Shown piece by piece: positions 8,122 to 15,284 of a DNA stretch of 20,026 nt. The notes below the pieces were generated by a model. The model was not told the DNA's origin and did no database searches. It saw only the letters and a list, made by a program, of their open reading frames with translations. Positions within the stretch are counted from its first letter, which is position 1, and each line of letters begins with the position of its first letter. Source of the DNA: Gammaproteobacteria bacterium (GTDB taxonomy: Bacteria > Pseudomonadota > Gammaproteobacteria > UBA7966); assembly GCA_003485715.1 (NCBI GenBank), contig DNIF01000124.1, positions 1-20,026 on the forward strand. Direction: 5' to 3'. The position numbers and the translations under genes were made by a program.

Positions 8122-9291
8122 ATGTCTGAATACCTCTTCACGTCCGAGTCCGTGTCCGAAGGCCACCCGGACAAGGTCGCCGACCAGATCTCCGACGCCA
8201 TCCTCGACGCCATCCTGGCCAAGTACCCGGCTGGCCGAGTGGCGGCCGAGACCCTCGTGAACACGGGGTTGGTGGTGCTGGCCGGGGAGATCACCTTCCC
8301 CGAGGAATTCCCGGTCGACTACATCGGCATCGCCCGGCGCACGATCGAGGAGATCGGCTACGACAACACCGAGTTCGGCATCGATCACAAGGGTTGCGCC
8401 GTTCTTGTCGCCTACGACAAGCAGAGCCCCGACATCGCCCAGGGTGTCGACAGCGCGAACGACGACCCCCTCGATCAGGGTGCCGGTGATCAGGGCCTGA
8501 TGTTCGGCTACGCCTGCGATGAGACCGATGTCCTCATGCCGGCCGCCATCCACTACGCCCACAGCCTCGTGCGGCGCCAGGCGGAGCTGCGCAAGAGCGG
8601 CCAACTGCCGTGGCTGCGTCCCGATGCAAAGTCTCAGGTGACGCTGCGCTATGTCGATGGCCGGCCGCACTCCGTGGACACCGTGGTGCTGTCCACCCAG
8701 CACGCGCCGGAGATGTCCCTGCAGGGCATCAAGGAGGCCGTGATCGAGGAGATCGTGAAGCCGGTGCTGCCGAAGGAGCTGGTGAAGGGCGACATCAAGT
8801 ACTTCATCAACCCGACCGGGCGCTTCGTAGTCGGCGGTCCGCAGGGTGACTGCGGCCTCACCGGGCGCAAGATCATCGTCGATACCTATGGCGGTGCCGC
8901 ACCACACGGCGGTGGTGCCTTCTCCGGCAAGGACCCGACCAAGGTCGACCGCTCCGCCGCCTACGCCGCCCGTTACGTCGCGAAGAACGTGGTCGCCGCC
9001 GGGCTCGCCACCCGCTGCCTGGTGCAGCTCTCCTATGCCATCGGCGTCGCGCGCCCGACCTCCGTGTGGATCACCACCTACGGCACGGGCAAGCTGCCTG
9101 ATGAGCAGCTGGCAAAGCTGGTCGAGTCCACCTTCGACCTCCGCCCCAAGGGCATCGTCGCCATGCTGGACCTGCTGCGTCCGATCTATCGCCAGACGGC
9201 CGCCTACGGGCACTTCGGCCGCACCGAGGCGAGCCTCAGTTGGGAACGCACCGACAAGGTCGAAGCGCTGCGCTCTGCAGCAGGGATCTGA
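8122..9291 (+). CDS. metK: S-adenosylmethionine synthetase (methionine adenosyltransferase)
   Basis: MetK makes S-adenosylmethionine from methionine and ATP, the cell's main methyl donor. The 389-residue protein has the usual length and signatures: SESVSEGHPDKVADQISDA (residues 8-26, with the ATP-contacting H15 and metal-binding D17), GAGDQGLMFGYA, and the glycine-rich GGGAFSGKDPTKVDRSAAYA segment. The start at 8122 is supported by GAGGA 11 bases upstream of the ATG and by alignment with the conserved N-terminus; the frame's earlier ATG at 8080 adds an unlike extension. It is divergent from tkt, appears monocistronic, and ends 15 bases before a terminator-like hairpin. Confidence 0.97.
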   Translation: MSEYLFTSESVSEGHPDKVADQISDAILDAILAKYPAGRVAAETLVNTGLVVLAGEITFPEEFPVDYIGIARRTIEEIGYDNTEFGIDHKGCAVLVAYDKQSPDIAQGVDSANDDPLDQGAGDQGLMFGYACDETDVLMPAAIHYAHSLVRRQAELRKSGQLPWLRPDAKSQVTLRYVDGRPHSVDTVVLSTQHAPEMSLQGIKEAVIEEIVKPVLPKELVKGDIKYFINPTGRFVVGGPQGDCGLTGRKIIVDTYGGAAPHGGGAFSGKDPTKVDRSAAYAARYVAKNVVAAGLATRCLVQLSYAIGVARPTSVWITTYGTGKLPDEQLAKLVESTFDLRPKGIVAMLDLLRPIYRQTAAYGHFGRTEASLSWERTDKVEALRSAAGI

Positions 9292-9306
9292 TGGCTGAAT
9301 CGGCAC

Positions 9307-9335
9307 GGGGGCCGGATCGGTGAGGTCCGGCCCCC
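9307..9335 (+). terminator. Terminator-like hairpin after metK
   Basis: GGGGGCCGGA (9307-9316) and TCCGGCCCCC (9326-9335) form a perfect 10-bp GC-rich stem with a 9-base loop, 15 bases past the metK stop. The tail TGCTCTGCTTGG is only modestly T-rich. The position fits transcription termination of metK. Confidence 0.7.
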
Positions 9336-9414
9336 TGCTCTGCTTGGCCCTGCCCCGCGAGAGGCGGCGGCTCCATACCCCATGGGCTGCGACCTCGTGC
9401 TCTGAGGTTTCCTG

Positions 9415-10362
9415 ATGTCTGCCGTGTCTTTATCGGACGTGGCCGCCCTGGGCGGTGCAGTGCTGCTCGCTGCGGCCGGCGGTGAGGCCTTCCTGCGGGG
9501 CGTGCTCGGCGCGGCGGCCTGGCTGCGGCTACCGAAGCTGTTGGTGGCGACCACCCTCGCCGCTTTTGCCACATCGTGCCCGGAGTTCATCGTATCCACC
9601 CTGGCGGCACTCTCCGGCGAACCGGAGATCGGCCTCGGCAACGTGCTGGGTGCCAACGTGGTGAACCTGACCCTGATTGTCGGCACCGCGCTTCTCATCG
9701 CACCACTGCGCCTGAATCCCGCAGAGCTGGGACGGGATTTCCTGCTGGCGCTCGGGTTACCGCTGCTCATTGTCGGTCTCGCCCTCGACGGCTCAATCGA
9801 CCGGGGCAACGGCCTCATGCTGCTGACGATCTTCACCGGATGGTTGGCACTGCTGGTTCGCTACGCCCTGACCAATGGACGCAGAGCCCACGCAGCGGAT
9901 CCGAACCCGAGCGTGACGTCGGGACCTGCAATGGCCCTGCTCTATGGCGGCGTCGGTCTCGCCTCGCTGCTACTGTGCGGACATCTATTCGTGACCGGTG
10001 CGAGTGGCATCGCCACGGCTCTCGGTATCGCACCCTTCATCATCGGGGCAACGGTCGTGGCCGTGGGCACCGCGATGCCCGAGTTCGTCACCATGATCCT
10101 GTCGCGTCTGCGTGGCCAGGACGACGTCGGCGTGGGTACTGTGCTCGGCAGCGTGCTGTTCAACGGGCTCGCCATCATCGGGACGGCGGCCACGATTCAT
10201 CCGATAGCAGCCACCCCACTGGCTATGGCGCCGACCGTCGGCGTGGCCATACTCGCATTGCTGCTGCTCATCCCGGGGCCATCCAGGCTGCTCGGACGGG
10301 CACGCGGCCTGCTGCTGCTCGCGACCTATGCCGGGTTCGTGGCCCTGAAACTGGGTATCTAG
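9415..10362 (+). CDS. Sodium/calcium exchanger-family membrane protein (CaCA superfamily, YrbG-like)
   Basis: This 315-residue, strongly hydrophobic protein has the duplicated architecture of cation/Ca2+ exchangers. The first alpha repeat is near residues 45-90 (ATSCPEF with E57, then GNVLGANVVN). The second is near 211-256 (GTAMPEF with E223, then GTVLGSVLFN). About ten membrane segments are expected, with a hydrophilic loop around residues 153-170. The acidic residue of each repeat is kept. However, the usual GSN of the repeats reads GAN in the first and GSV in the second, and the usual TS before PE reads TA in the second, so ion selectivity cannot be assumed. The start at 9415 has GAGG 7 bases upstream. 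Its stop codon overlaps the stop of the convergent toxin-like gene. Confidence 0.85.
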   Translation: MSAVSLSDVAALGGAVLLAAAGGEAFLRGVLGAAAWLRLPKLLVATTLAAFATSCPEFIVSTLAALSGEPEIGLGNVLGANVVNLTLIVGTALLIAPLRLNPAELGRDFLLALGLPLLIVGLALDGSIDRGNGLMLLTIFTGWLALLVRYALTNGRRAHAADPNPSVTSGPAMALLYGGVGLASLLLCGHLFVTGASGIATALGIAPFIIGATVVAVGTAMPEFVTMILSRLRGQDDVGVGTVLGSVLFNGLAIIGTAATIHPIAATPLAMAPTVGVAILALLLLIPGPSRLLGRARGLLLLATYAGFVALKLGI

Positions 10363-10613
10363 CCGACAATCCCGTCGTACTCTGCATGAGTACCAATCCA
10401 GAACCACTTGATGCCATCAGGCACGTCGTGCGCGATGGCGCGATGCCCTTCACCGACGCGAACGGACCAAACGTCACCAATGCGTTTGAAATGCAGCGAT
10501 GGATGCCGCGGATCTGCCTTGAGCAGATGGAAATTCTTGTCGGCGGTCGCGCGAACTTTCGGTGGAAGCGCGCGGTAAAGCTCCCAGAAATGCGCCGAGG
10601 CCCAGTGCTTCAA
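10359..10613 (-). CDS. RelE/ParE-like toxin of a type II toxin-antitoxin-like pair
   Basis: The 84-residue protein has the small, basic RelE/ParE-like pattern: FWELYRALPPKVRATADK, then LLKADPRHPSLHFKRIG, VWSVRVGEGHRAIA and WFWIGTHAEYDGIV. By family knowledge this would be a ribosome-dependent mRNA interferase or a gyrase-type toxin; which one cannot be told from sequence. The start is a TTG at 10613 that overlaps the upstream gene's TGA as TTGA, indicating translational coupling and antitoxin-first order. The last codon TAG shares the palindrome CTAG (10359-10362) with the stop of the convergent exchanger gene. This segment appears more AT-rich by eye than its neighbours, consistent with acquisition by transfer. 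Confidence 0.75.
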   Translation of the reverse strand: MKHWASAHFWELYRALPPKVRATADKNFHLLKADPRHPSLHFKRIGDVWSVRVGEGHRAIAHDVPDGIKWFWIGTHAEYDGIVG

Positions 10614-10810
10614 ACGAGCAGACTCTTGCCTGCGTTGTGCTCACTCAAAGAACTTTCAATGAGGTGGTTGAGCTTCCCGGCCTTCGAGTCGGTCTCCAGT
10701 TGCTGGTCCCAGGCCTGAGCGTCGAACTCGGCGAACCACTCACGCAGCCTGGCGAGTTCCTTCGGCGAAAGATTCTTGATGCGGTCTTCAATCTGGTCGA
10801 CTTCGCTCAT
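10610..10810 (-). CDS. Small antitoxin-like protein paired with the RelE/ParE-like toxin
   Basis: The 66-residue product is rich in acidic and helical residues. It begins MSEVDQIEDRIKNLSPKELA, followed by LREWFAEFDAQAWDQQLETD and a short tail ending in SLSEHNAGKSLLV. I recognise this as the type of small protein that commonly precedes toxins like the neighbouring one. It has no obvious N-terminal DNA-binding fold such as ribbon-helix-helix, so whether it represses its own promoter is open. The ATG at 10810 is chosen over the longer frame, which begins with TTG at 10867, because GAGGA lies 6 bases upstream. The stop overlaps the toxin start by two bases. Confidence 0.7.
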   Translation of the reverse strand: MSEVDQIEDRIKNLSPKELARLREWFAEFDAQAWDQQLETDSKAGKLNHLIESSLSEHNAGKSLLV

Positions 10811-10843
10811 GACGAATCCTCGTGCTTCCAATTGCGGCACATT

Positions 10844-10867
10844 CAACGTGGCCAACAACGTGGCCAA
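10844..10867. repeat. Tandem 12-bp direct repeat upstream of the antitoxin-like gene
   Basis: CAACGTGGCCAA occurs twice in immediate succession (10844-10855 and 10856-10867), 34 bp upstream of the antitoxin-like ATG. Adjacent identical sites in a toxin-antitoxin promoter region could be an operator. Alternatively the repeat encodes the duplicated ATLLATLN at the start of a longer frame beginning at TTG 10867. Confidence 0.6.
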
Positions 10868-11044
10868 GACTTGTCGGCTGACTTGATAACTCCGTCGGAT
10901 CGGCGATGCAGTCGGCTACACGACTGACGCGTAAGCAGGCCGGATGTGTCTCACGTCACTGAATCTTCCAGCGCCCTTCCTTGTAACGCGCCCTTCGCCT
11001 CCAGTTTATGCAACAGGTGACGAACCGCCACCCCAACCGGGCCG

Positions 11045-11071
11045 CTGGGTCGCATCAGGGACGCGACCCAG
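11045..11071. repeat. Perfect 9-bp inverted repeat
   Basis: CTGGGTCGC (11045-11053) and GCGACCCAG (11063-11071) flank a 9-base spacer. No T-run is present on either side, so it is not a classical terminator. Its role is unknown. Confidence 0.5.
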
Positions 11072-11401
11072 TTCCATCACCACAGCCTCCGCGCGCAACG
11101 CGCCCACCTTTCTGGTCGTTCGGAGATCACGGTACGGGACGGCATGGGCGCGAAGGAACGGCGCACGCTGCTGCCGAGCGGGCTACGGGCACCGCAGCAG
11201 CGACGGCTTGTCGCTGTCCGTGTGCCTTGGCAGGGCGATCAAGCAGTGCAGGCGCGCAAATCTTTCCAGATTGCATCGCCCGGCTGTACGCATGGCCATC
11301 TGTCGATATGGGGCGCTAGGCGATTGACTTCCCGGGGGCTCATGGTGAACTGAGAACACTCGGTCGGCTCCCGCTGACCCCGGTCCCGAGCTGGACATCC
11401 C

Positions 11402-11436
11402 GAGTCAGGGCGACACCAATGAATCTCGCCTGACTC
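11402..11436 (-). terminator. Hairpin overlapping the end of the AsmA-family gene
   Basis: GAGTCAGGGCGA (11402-11413) pairs with TCGCCTGACTC (11426-11436), leaving one bulged base and a 12-base loop. The stem includes two bases of the stop codon of the long AsmA-family gene. There is no T-run beyond it on the minus strand, so termination is only a possibility. Confidence 0.35.
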
Positions 11437-14400
11437 AGTTGCCAAGGAGCTTCCTCAGCCCCTGTTCCACAGCGCGCTTGGCGGCCTCTTCCGGTGTCTC
11501 GGGCGCGGGAGGCGATGCGCCCGGATCCGCGACCGGGGCCGCGGGCTCGACAGCCGGCGTTTCGCCTGCGGAGGGCGCAGTCCCTTCCGGCACGGCCTCG
11601 ACGGCAGGTGCCGCAGGAGCGGCCGTAGCCGGCTCAGCGACCGGCTCAGCCTCGACGGTAGGCGCGGCAGGAACGACGGCGGCAGGCGGCGCGGTTGGCT
11701 CGGCCTCAATCGCAGGCGCCGCAGGGACCACCGCAGCAGGCCCCGCCTCCGGCACGGCCTCGACCGCAGGCACAGCAGGAACCACCGCAGCAGGCTCCGC
11801 CTCCGGCACGGCCTCGACCGCAGGCACAGCAGGAACCACCGCAGCAGGCTCCGCCTCCGGCACGGCGTCGACCGCAGGCACAGCAGGAACGGCCGCCGCC
11901 GGCTGCGTGATTGGAGCGACCTCGACCGCAGGCGCAGCGGCAGGGGCCGGAGGCCGGTCAGGGCCGCCGAGCAGCGCGGCGGCGCCCGCGGCAGCCGCTC
12001 CAGCGGCGGCGGCACCGCCAAGGGTGCCGATGCCGAGCTTCCGCCCAAGCTGCTGCTTCAGTTCATCGGTCGCCTTTTCCTTGAGCAGGCTGCCGAAATC
12101 GACCACATAGCGTGGTTCGGCCGGGCGGCCCTTCACGTGGATCGGGATGGGCACGCCGTCCAGCAGCGCGAGTTCCCTGCCGCCCTGACCTTCTGCAGTG
12201 CCGACGAGGGTGGCCCGGAGGTGGTAGTCGATGGTGTCGTTTACGAGGTTGACGACCGTGCCCTGACCCGACACCCGCAACAGCGGGCTCATCAGGGTGA
12301 GGTCATCGTTCGCACAGACACCCTGGGTGCAGCGGATCGTCCCCCCGAGTGCGGCGAAGTCGGTGGTCTCCTCTGCCACCCCGGTGAAGGTGCCGCTCTG
12401 GAATGCGCGCAGCAGCTTGCCGATGTTCACACCCTTGATGGCGCCGTCGCGGAAGTCGATTCGGATCTCGCCGGTCAGCGAGCGCGTGAGCGCCTCGGTC
12501 GTGGCCCCACGCGCCGTAAGCGCCAGCGTTACATCACCGCGGCCACGCAGGCGGCTCTTGCCCTGCAGGTCCTGCAACAGGGGCTCGGCCTGGACCCCGG
12601 TGAGACGACTGTCGATGCCGAGCACCGGGACCTCGCCGGTGGCGTCGATCCCGATCTTGCCCTCGTAACTGCCCTCGTAGAGTTTCGCGGTGAGTGGCTC
12701 GGCCACGATGCGCCCGGCGCCGGCCTTGATGCTGAGCACCACTTCATTGAGGGAGAGGCCCGAAACACGCAACTGGCCGATGCGGGCCTCACCATCGAGC
12801 ACGAGCCCGCGCAGATCTTCGATCGGGATCTCGGTGGCCGCACCCGCCGCCGCCGCCTCCGGGGTAGCCGCCGCACGCTCGCCCGGAGGCAGGTAGCGAT
12901 CGACATCGAGGGTGTCGGCCGCGAGCCGGAAGCTGGCATCCGGGCCCTGCAAGCGTCGCAGGGCCATGCCCCCCGTGATGCGCGCGCCATCCAGTGACAA
13001 TGCAAGGTCCGATACCTCGACGGACTCACCCACGGTGCGCGCAGTGAAGCTGAGTCCGACCGCCGTCAGGGCCTTGGCATCCGCCATCGGCGGCAGGCCC
13101 TGACCCAGCGTGCCCAGCACCTCGCGCAGGTTGAAGACGGGGGCGTCCAGGCGTGCCTCGAGGGACTTGAGCCCCAGGGTGCCCTGCCCCACGCCCGCGG
13201 CCTTGATCAGCCCCGTCACGTTCATGCCGAGACCGGTCAGGGAGAAATCATCGATCAGGTAATCGCCGGCCACGGTATCGGTCGCCAGGTTGGCGACCAG
13301 GCCGAGTTCGAGTGGCCCTTGTCCGGCCCGCGGTGCGGCGAGCCCCGCCTGGAGATTGAGCGGCGAGACGCGCAGGCGCGCACCCTCCCGCTGCACCGGC
13401 AGGCTCAGTGTGAAGCGCTCCAGGCGCTCGCCGAGCGCCGACTGACCGAAGGCAGCGAGCAAACGCTGCGGCCGCTCACCCGTGACCGTGAGCGTGCCCG
13501 TCAGGGCGTCCCCGTCACCCGTTACGCTGCCGCCGGCGGTGATGCCGGGCAGCCGCAGATCGAGCTCCTTCACGCCAAAGCGCGCCTCGGCCGGCGCGAG
13601 ATCGAGGATCCCTTTCGCAGCGAAACGCGATTCACCGCCCGCCGCGAGGCTCGCCGCGGCCTGGCCCAAGGGGTCATCCGGCCGACCCGACAGCGCCCCG
13701 GCGACTGCAAGCAGCGCGGAGAGGTGCGAACCCTCGGCGCTGATCGCACCCTTGACGGCCGGCGCGGCGCGATCGAGCCCCGCCACCGCCAGGTCGCTGA
13801 CACTGAACTTCGCGCCGAGGAGTTCGGCGTTCAGCTGCGGCACGGTCAGCGCGGTGCCGTTGCGGTCGATGGACAACTGTGAAGCAACGTTGAAGGGGCG
13901 CGGGACATCCTGCTTTGCCAGCACACCACCAACGGCTGCGACGGGTAGATCACCAGCCAGCCCGGCCGCGCCGACGGCACGCAACAGGGCCGGCAGATCC
14001 GGACCCTGGGCACGCAGATCTGCCGCGATCACAGCCCCGCTCTGGGCCGCCTTGCCGTCGATCTGGGCACCCAGCATGCGGACCGTGAACTGCGGCACAT
14101 CGAAGCGATCGGCACGCGGATCGATATCGGCTGCGAGTCGGGCCTCGAAGGCCCGCTCCGGCAGGCGCGCGAGATCGGCTGCAAGCCCTGGATCGGCGAA
14201 GGCGCGGAAGAGCACGGCCAGATCGGGACCAGCGGCCGTGAGACGCCCGGAAACGGCCGGGGCCTCCCCCGCGCGCAGGCCTGCCGTGAGCTCTGCATCA
14301 AGGCTGTGCTCGAGGCCGCTGACCTTGAGCCCCGTGATCTCGATCCGCTGACCGCCATCCGCCGCCACGATATTCGCCTCGGCGTCGATGCGAGCGCGCC

Positions 14401-15178
14401 CCTCCGGAAGTTGCTTGCCCGCGAGATCGATCCCGAGGTTCAGGGGCCGCAACTCGAAGCGCTGCGCAGCCAGGTCGTGCAGCACGGTGCCTTGCAGCGA
14501 GAAATCGCCGGATAGAGCCGGTTGCGAGGCCTCGATGTGGCCACTCGCGGTGAGTGGAACGGGTTCGCCAGCGGCCAGCGCTCCAGTGCGCACATCGAAG
14601 CCGCTCAGCACGAAGCGGCGCTGCTGCTGACGGTCATCGAAGGTGAGTTCGAGATTGGTGATCTCGGCGCCAGCGATGGCGACCACGGCAAAGGGCAGCG
14701 CGGGTCCGGCGGTCGGGGTCGGTGCGGGCGCCAGAGTTGGAGCAGGCGCACCAGTGCCGGGTGCAGTTGCCGGCGTCGCCCCGGCGAGGTCCTGCCAGTT
14801 GCTGACCCCGGCCTCATCGACCGCCAGATTGATGACCGCACCCTCCAGACGCACGGTGTCGAGTTCGAGCCGCGAGCGCAGGAGCGGCAGCAGGCGTGCT
14901 CGCACCGCAACCCGGTTGGCCTTGAGGAAGGGCTCGGGGCCGAAGCCGCCGGCATTGCCGATCTCGATGCCATCGGCCACCACTCCTACCCACGGGTAGA
15001 GGCTGAGTTCGACCTGGCCATCGAGCCTGAAGCTGCGCCCAAGGCCTTGTTCGACTGCGGCGGTGATGCGCTCACGATGGGCGTTCGGATCGAAGGTGGC
15101 AACGAACAGCACGAGCCCCACCACCAACAGCGCGACAAGGGCCGACACGAACAGCAATACGCGCTTCAACCAGGGCAT
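11435..15178 (-). CDS. AsmA-family inner-membrane-anchored envelope protein with a long Ala/Pro-rich tail
   Basis: The 1247-residue protein starts with an uncleaved membrane anchor (about residues 5-29, hydrophobic LLFVSALVALLVVGLVLF) followed by FDPNAHRERITAAVEQGLGR, typical of AsmA proteins. The middle is a long series of beta-type repeats with alternating small and hydrophobic residues. The C-terminal AsmA-like region lies near 800-1035, including GAIKGVNIGKLLRAF. By family knowledge such proteins reside mainly in the periplasm and are linked to outer-membrane assembly or inter-membrane lipid transport. Residues about 1083-1196 form an Ala/Pro/Val/Glu repeat with an 18-residue unit (VVPAVPAVEAVPEAEPAA), and the protein ends in a short amphipathic segment, EEAAKRAVEQGLRKLLGN. 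The ATG at 15178 is preferred because GGAGA lies just upstream and the anchor follows it; the longer frame to 15382 has no family resemblance. Confidence 0.88.
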   Translation of the reverse strand: MPWLKRVLLFVSALVALLVVGLVLFVATFDPNAHRERITAAVEQGLGRSFRLDGQVELSLYPWVGVVADGIEIGNAGGFGPEPFLKANRVAVRARLLPLLRSRLELDTVRLEGAVINLAVDEAGVSNWQDLAGATPATAPGTGAPAPTLAPAPTPTAGPALPFAVVAIAGAEITNLELTFDDRQQQRRFVLSGFDVRTGALAAGEPVPLTASGHIEASQPALSGDFSLQGTVLHDLAAQRFELRPLNLGIDLAGKQLPEGRARIDAEANIVAADGGQRIEITGLKVSGLEHSLDAELTAGLRAGEAPAVSGRLTAAGPDLAVLFRAFADPGLAADLARLPERAFEARLAADIDPRADRFDVPQFTVRMLGAQIDGKAAQSGAVIAADLRAQGPDLPALLRAVGAAGLAGDLPVAAVGGVLAKQDVPRPFNVASQLSIDRNGTALTVPQLNAELLGAKFSVSDLAVAGLDRAAPAVKGAISAEGSHLSALLAVAGALSGRPDDPLGQAAASLAAGGESRFAAKGILDLAPAEARFGVKELDLRLPGITAGGSVTGDGDALTGTLTVTGERPQRLLAAFGQSALGERLERFTLSLPVQREGARLRVSPLNLQAGLAAPRAGQGPLELGLVANLATDTVAGDYLIDDFSLTGLGMNVTGLIKAAGVGQGTLGLKSLEARLDAPVFNLREVLGTLGQGLPPMADAKALTAVGLSFTARTVGESVEVSDLALSLDGARITGGMALRRLQGPDASFRLAADTLDVDRYLPPGERAAATPEAAAAGAATEIPIEDLRGLVLDGEARIGQLRVSGLSLNEVVLSIKAGAGRIVAEPLTAKLYEGSYEGKIGIDATGEVPVLGIDSRLTGVQAEPLLQDLQGKSRLRGRGDVTLALTARGATTEALTRSLTGEIRIDFRDGAIKGVNIGKLLRAFQSGTFTGVAEETTDFAALGGTIRCTQGVCANDDLTLMSPLLRVSGQGTVVNLVNDTIDYHLRATLVGTAEGQGGRELALLDGVPIPIHVKGRPAEPRYVVDFGSLLKEKATDELKQQLGRKLGIGTLGGAAAAGAAAAGAAALLGGPDRPPAPAAAPAVEVAPITQPAAAVPAVPAVDAVPEAEPAAVVPAVPAVEAVPEAEPAAVVPAVPAVEAVPEAGPAAVVPAAPAIEAEPTAPPAAVVPAAPTVEAEPVAEPATAAPAAPAVEAVPEGTAPSAGETPAVEPAAPVADPGASPPAPETPEEAAKRAVEQGLRKLLGN
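11727..11890 (-). repeat. 54-bp tandem repeats inside the AsmA-family gene
   Basis: A 54-bp unit recurs at exact 54-base steps, with ACCACCGCAGCAGG at 11727, 11781 and 11835 on the plus strand, giving three nearly identical copies. More diverged copies extend the array to about 11590-11930. The period is a multiple of three, so copy changes keep the frame and only alter the length of the Ala/Pro-rich tail. Confidence 0.85.
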
Positions 15179-15284
15179 GGGCTTCTCCGAAATAGACCGG
15201 GGCTGCCCGGGCGAAGCGGCAGCGACATGGTGGCCGACCCTGCAAGCATGGACTGCGGCTCGGCCATCCGCATCCCGTGATCGG

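Larger units (their letters stand above)
10811..11434. other. Gene-poor region between the toxin-antitoxin pair and the AsmA-family gene
   Basis: About 620 bases hold no recognisable gene. Open frames on both strands, for example plus 11144-11353 and minus 11183-11398, are short and have no familiar motifs. One frame on the minus strand, ending near 10960, reads MRPSGPVGVAVRHLLHKLEA but is preceded by a stop after a few codons and looks like a remnant at best. The region also contains the 12-bp tandem repeat near its start and two hairpins, listed separately. Confidence 0.5.

Noticed and set aside
7294..9306. Long minus-strand open frame (670 codons) opposite metK
   Set aside because: It overlaps both metK and tkt in other frames, and its product has no family resemblance, so it is a shadow of metK.
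11727..11890. CRISPR array
   Set aside because: The 54-bp units are directly adjacent, with no unique spacers, and they keep the reading frame of a protein.
11439..12110. Plus-strand Ala/Gly/Thr-rich frame (223 codons)
   Set aside because: It is the antisense reading of the Ala/Pro repeat tail of the AsmA-family gene; the repeat makes any frame look ordered.
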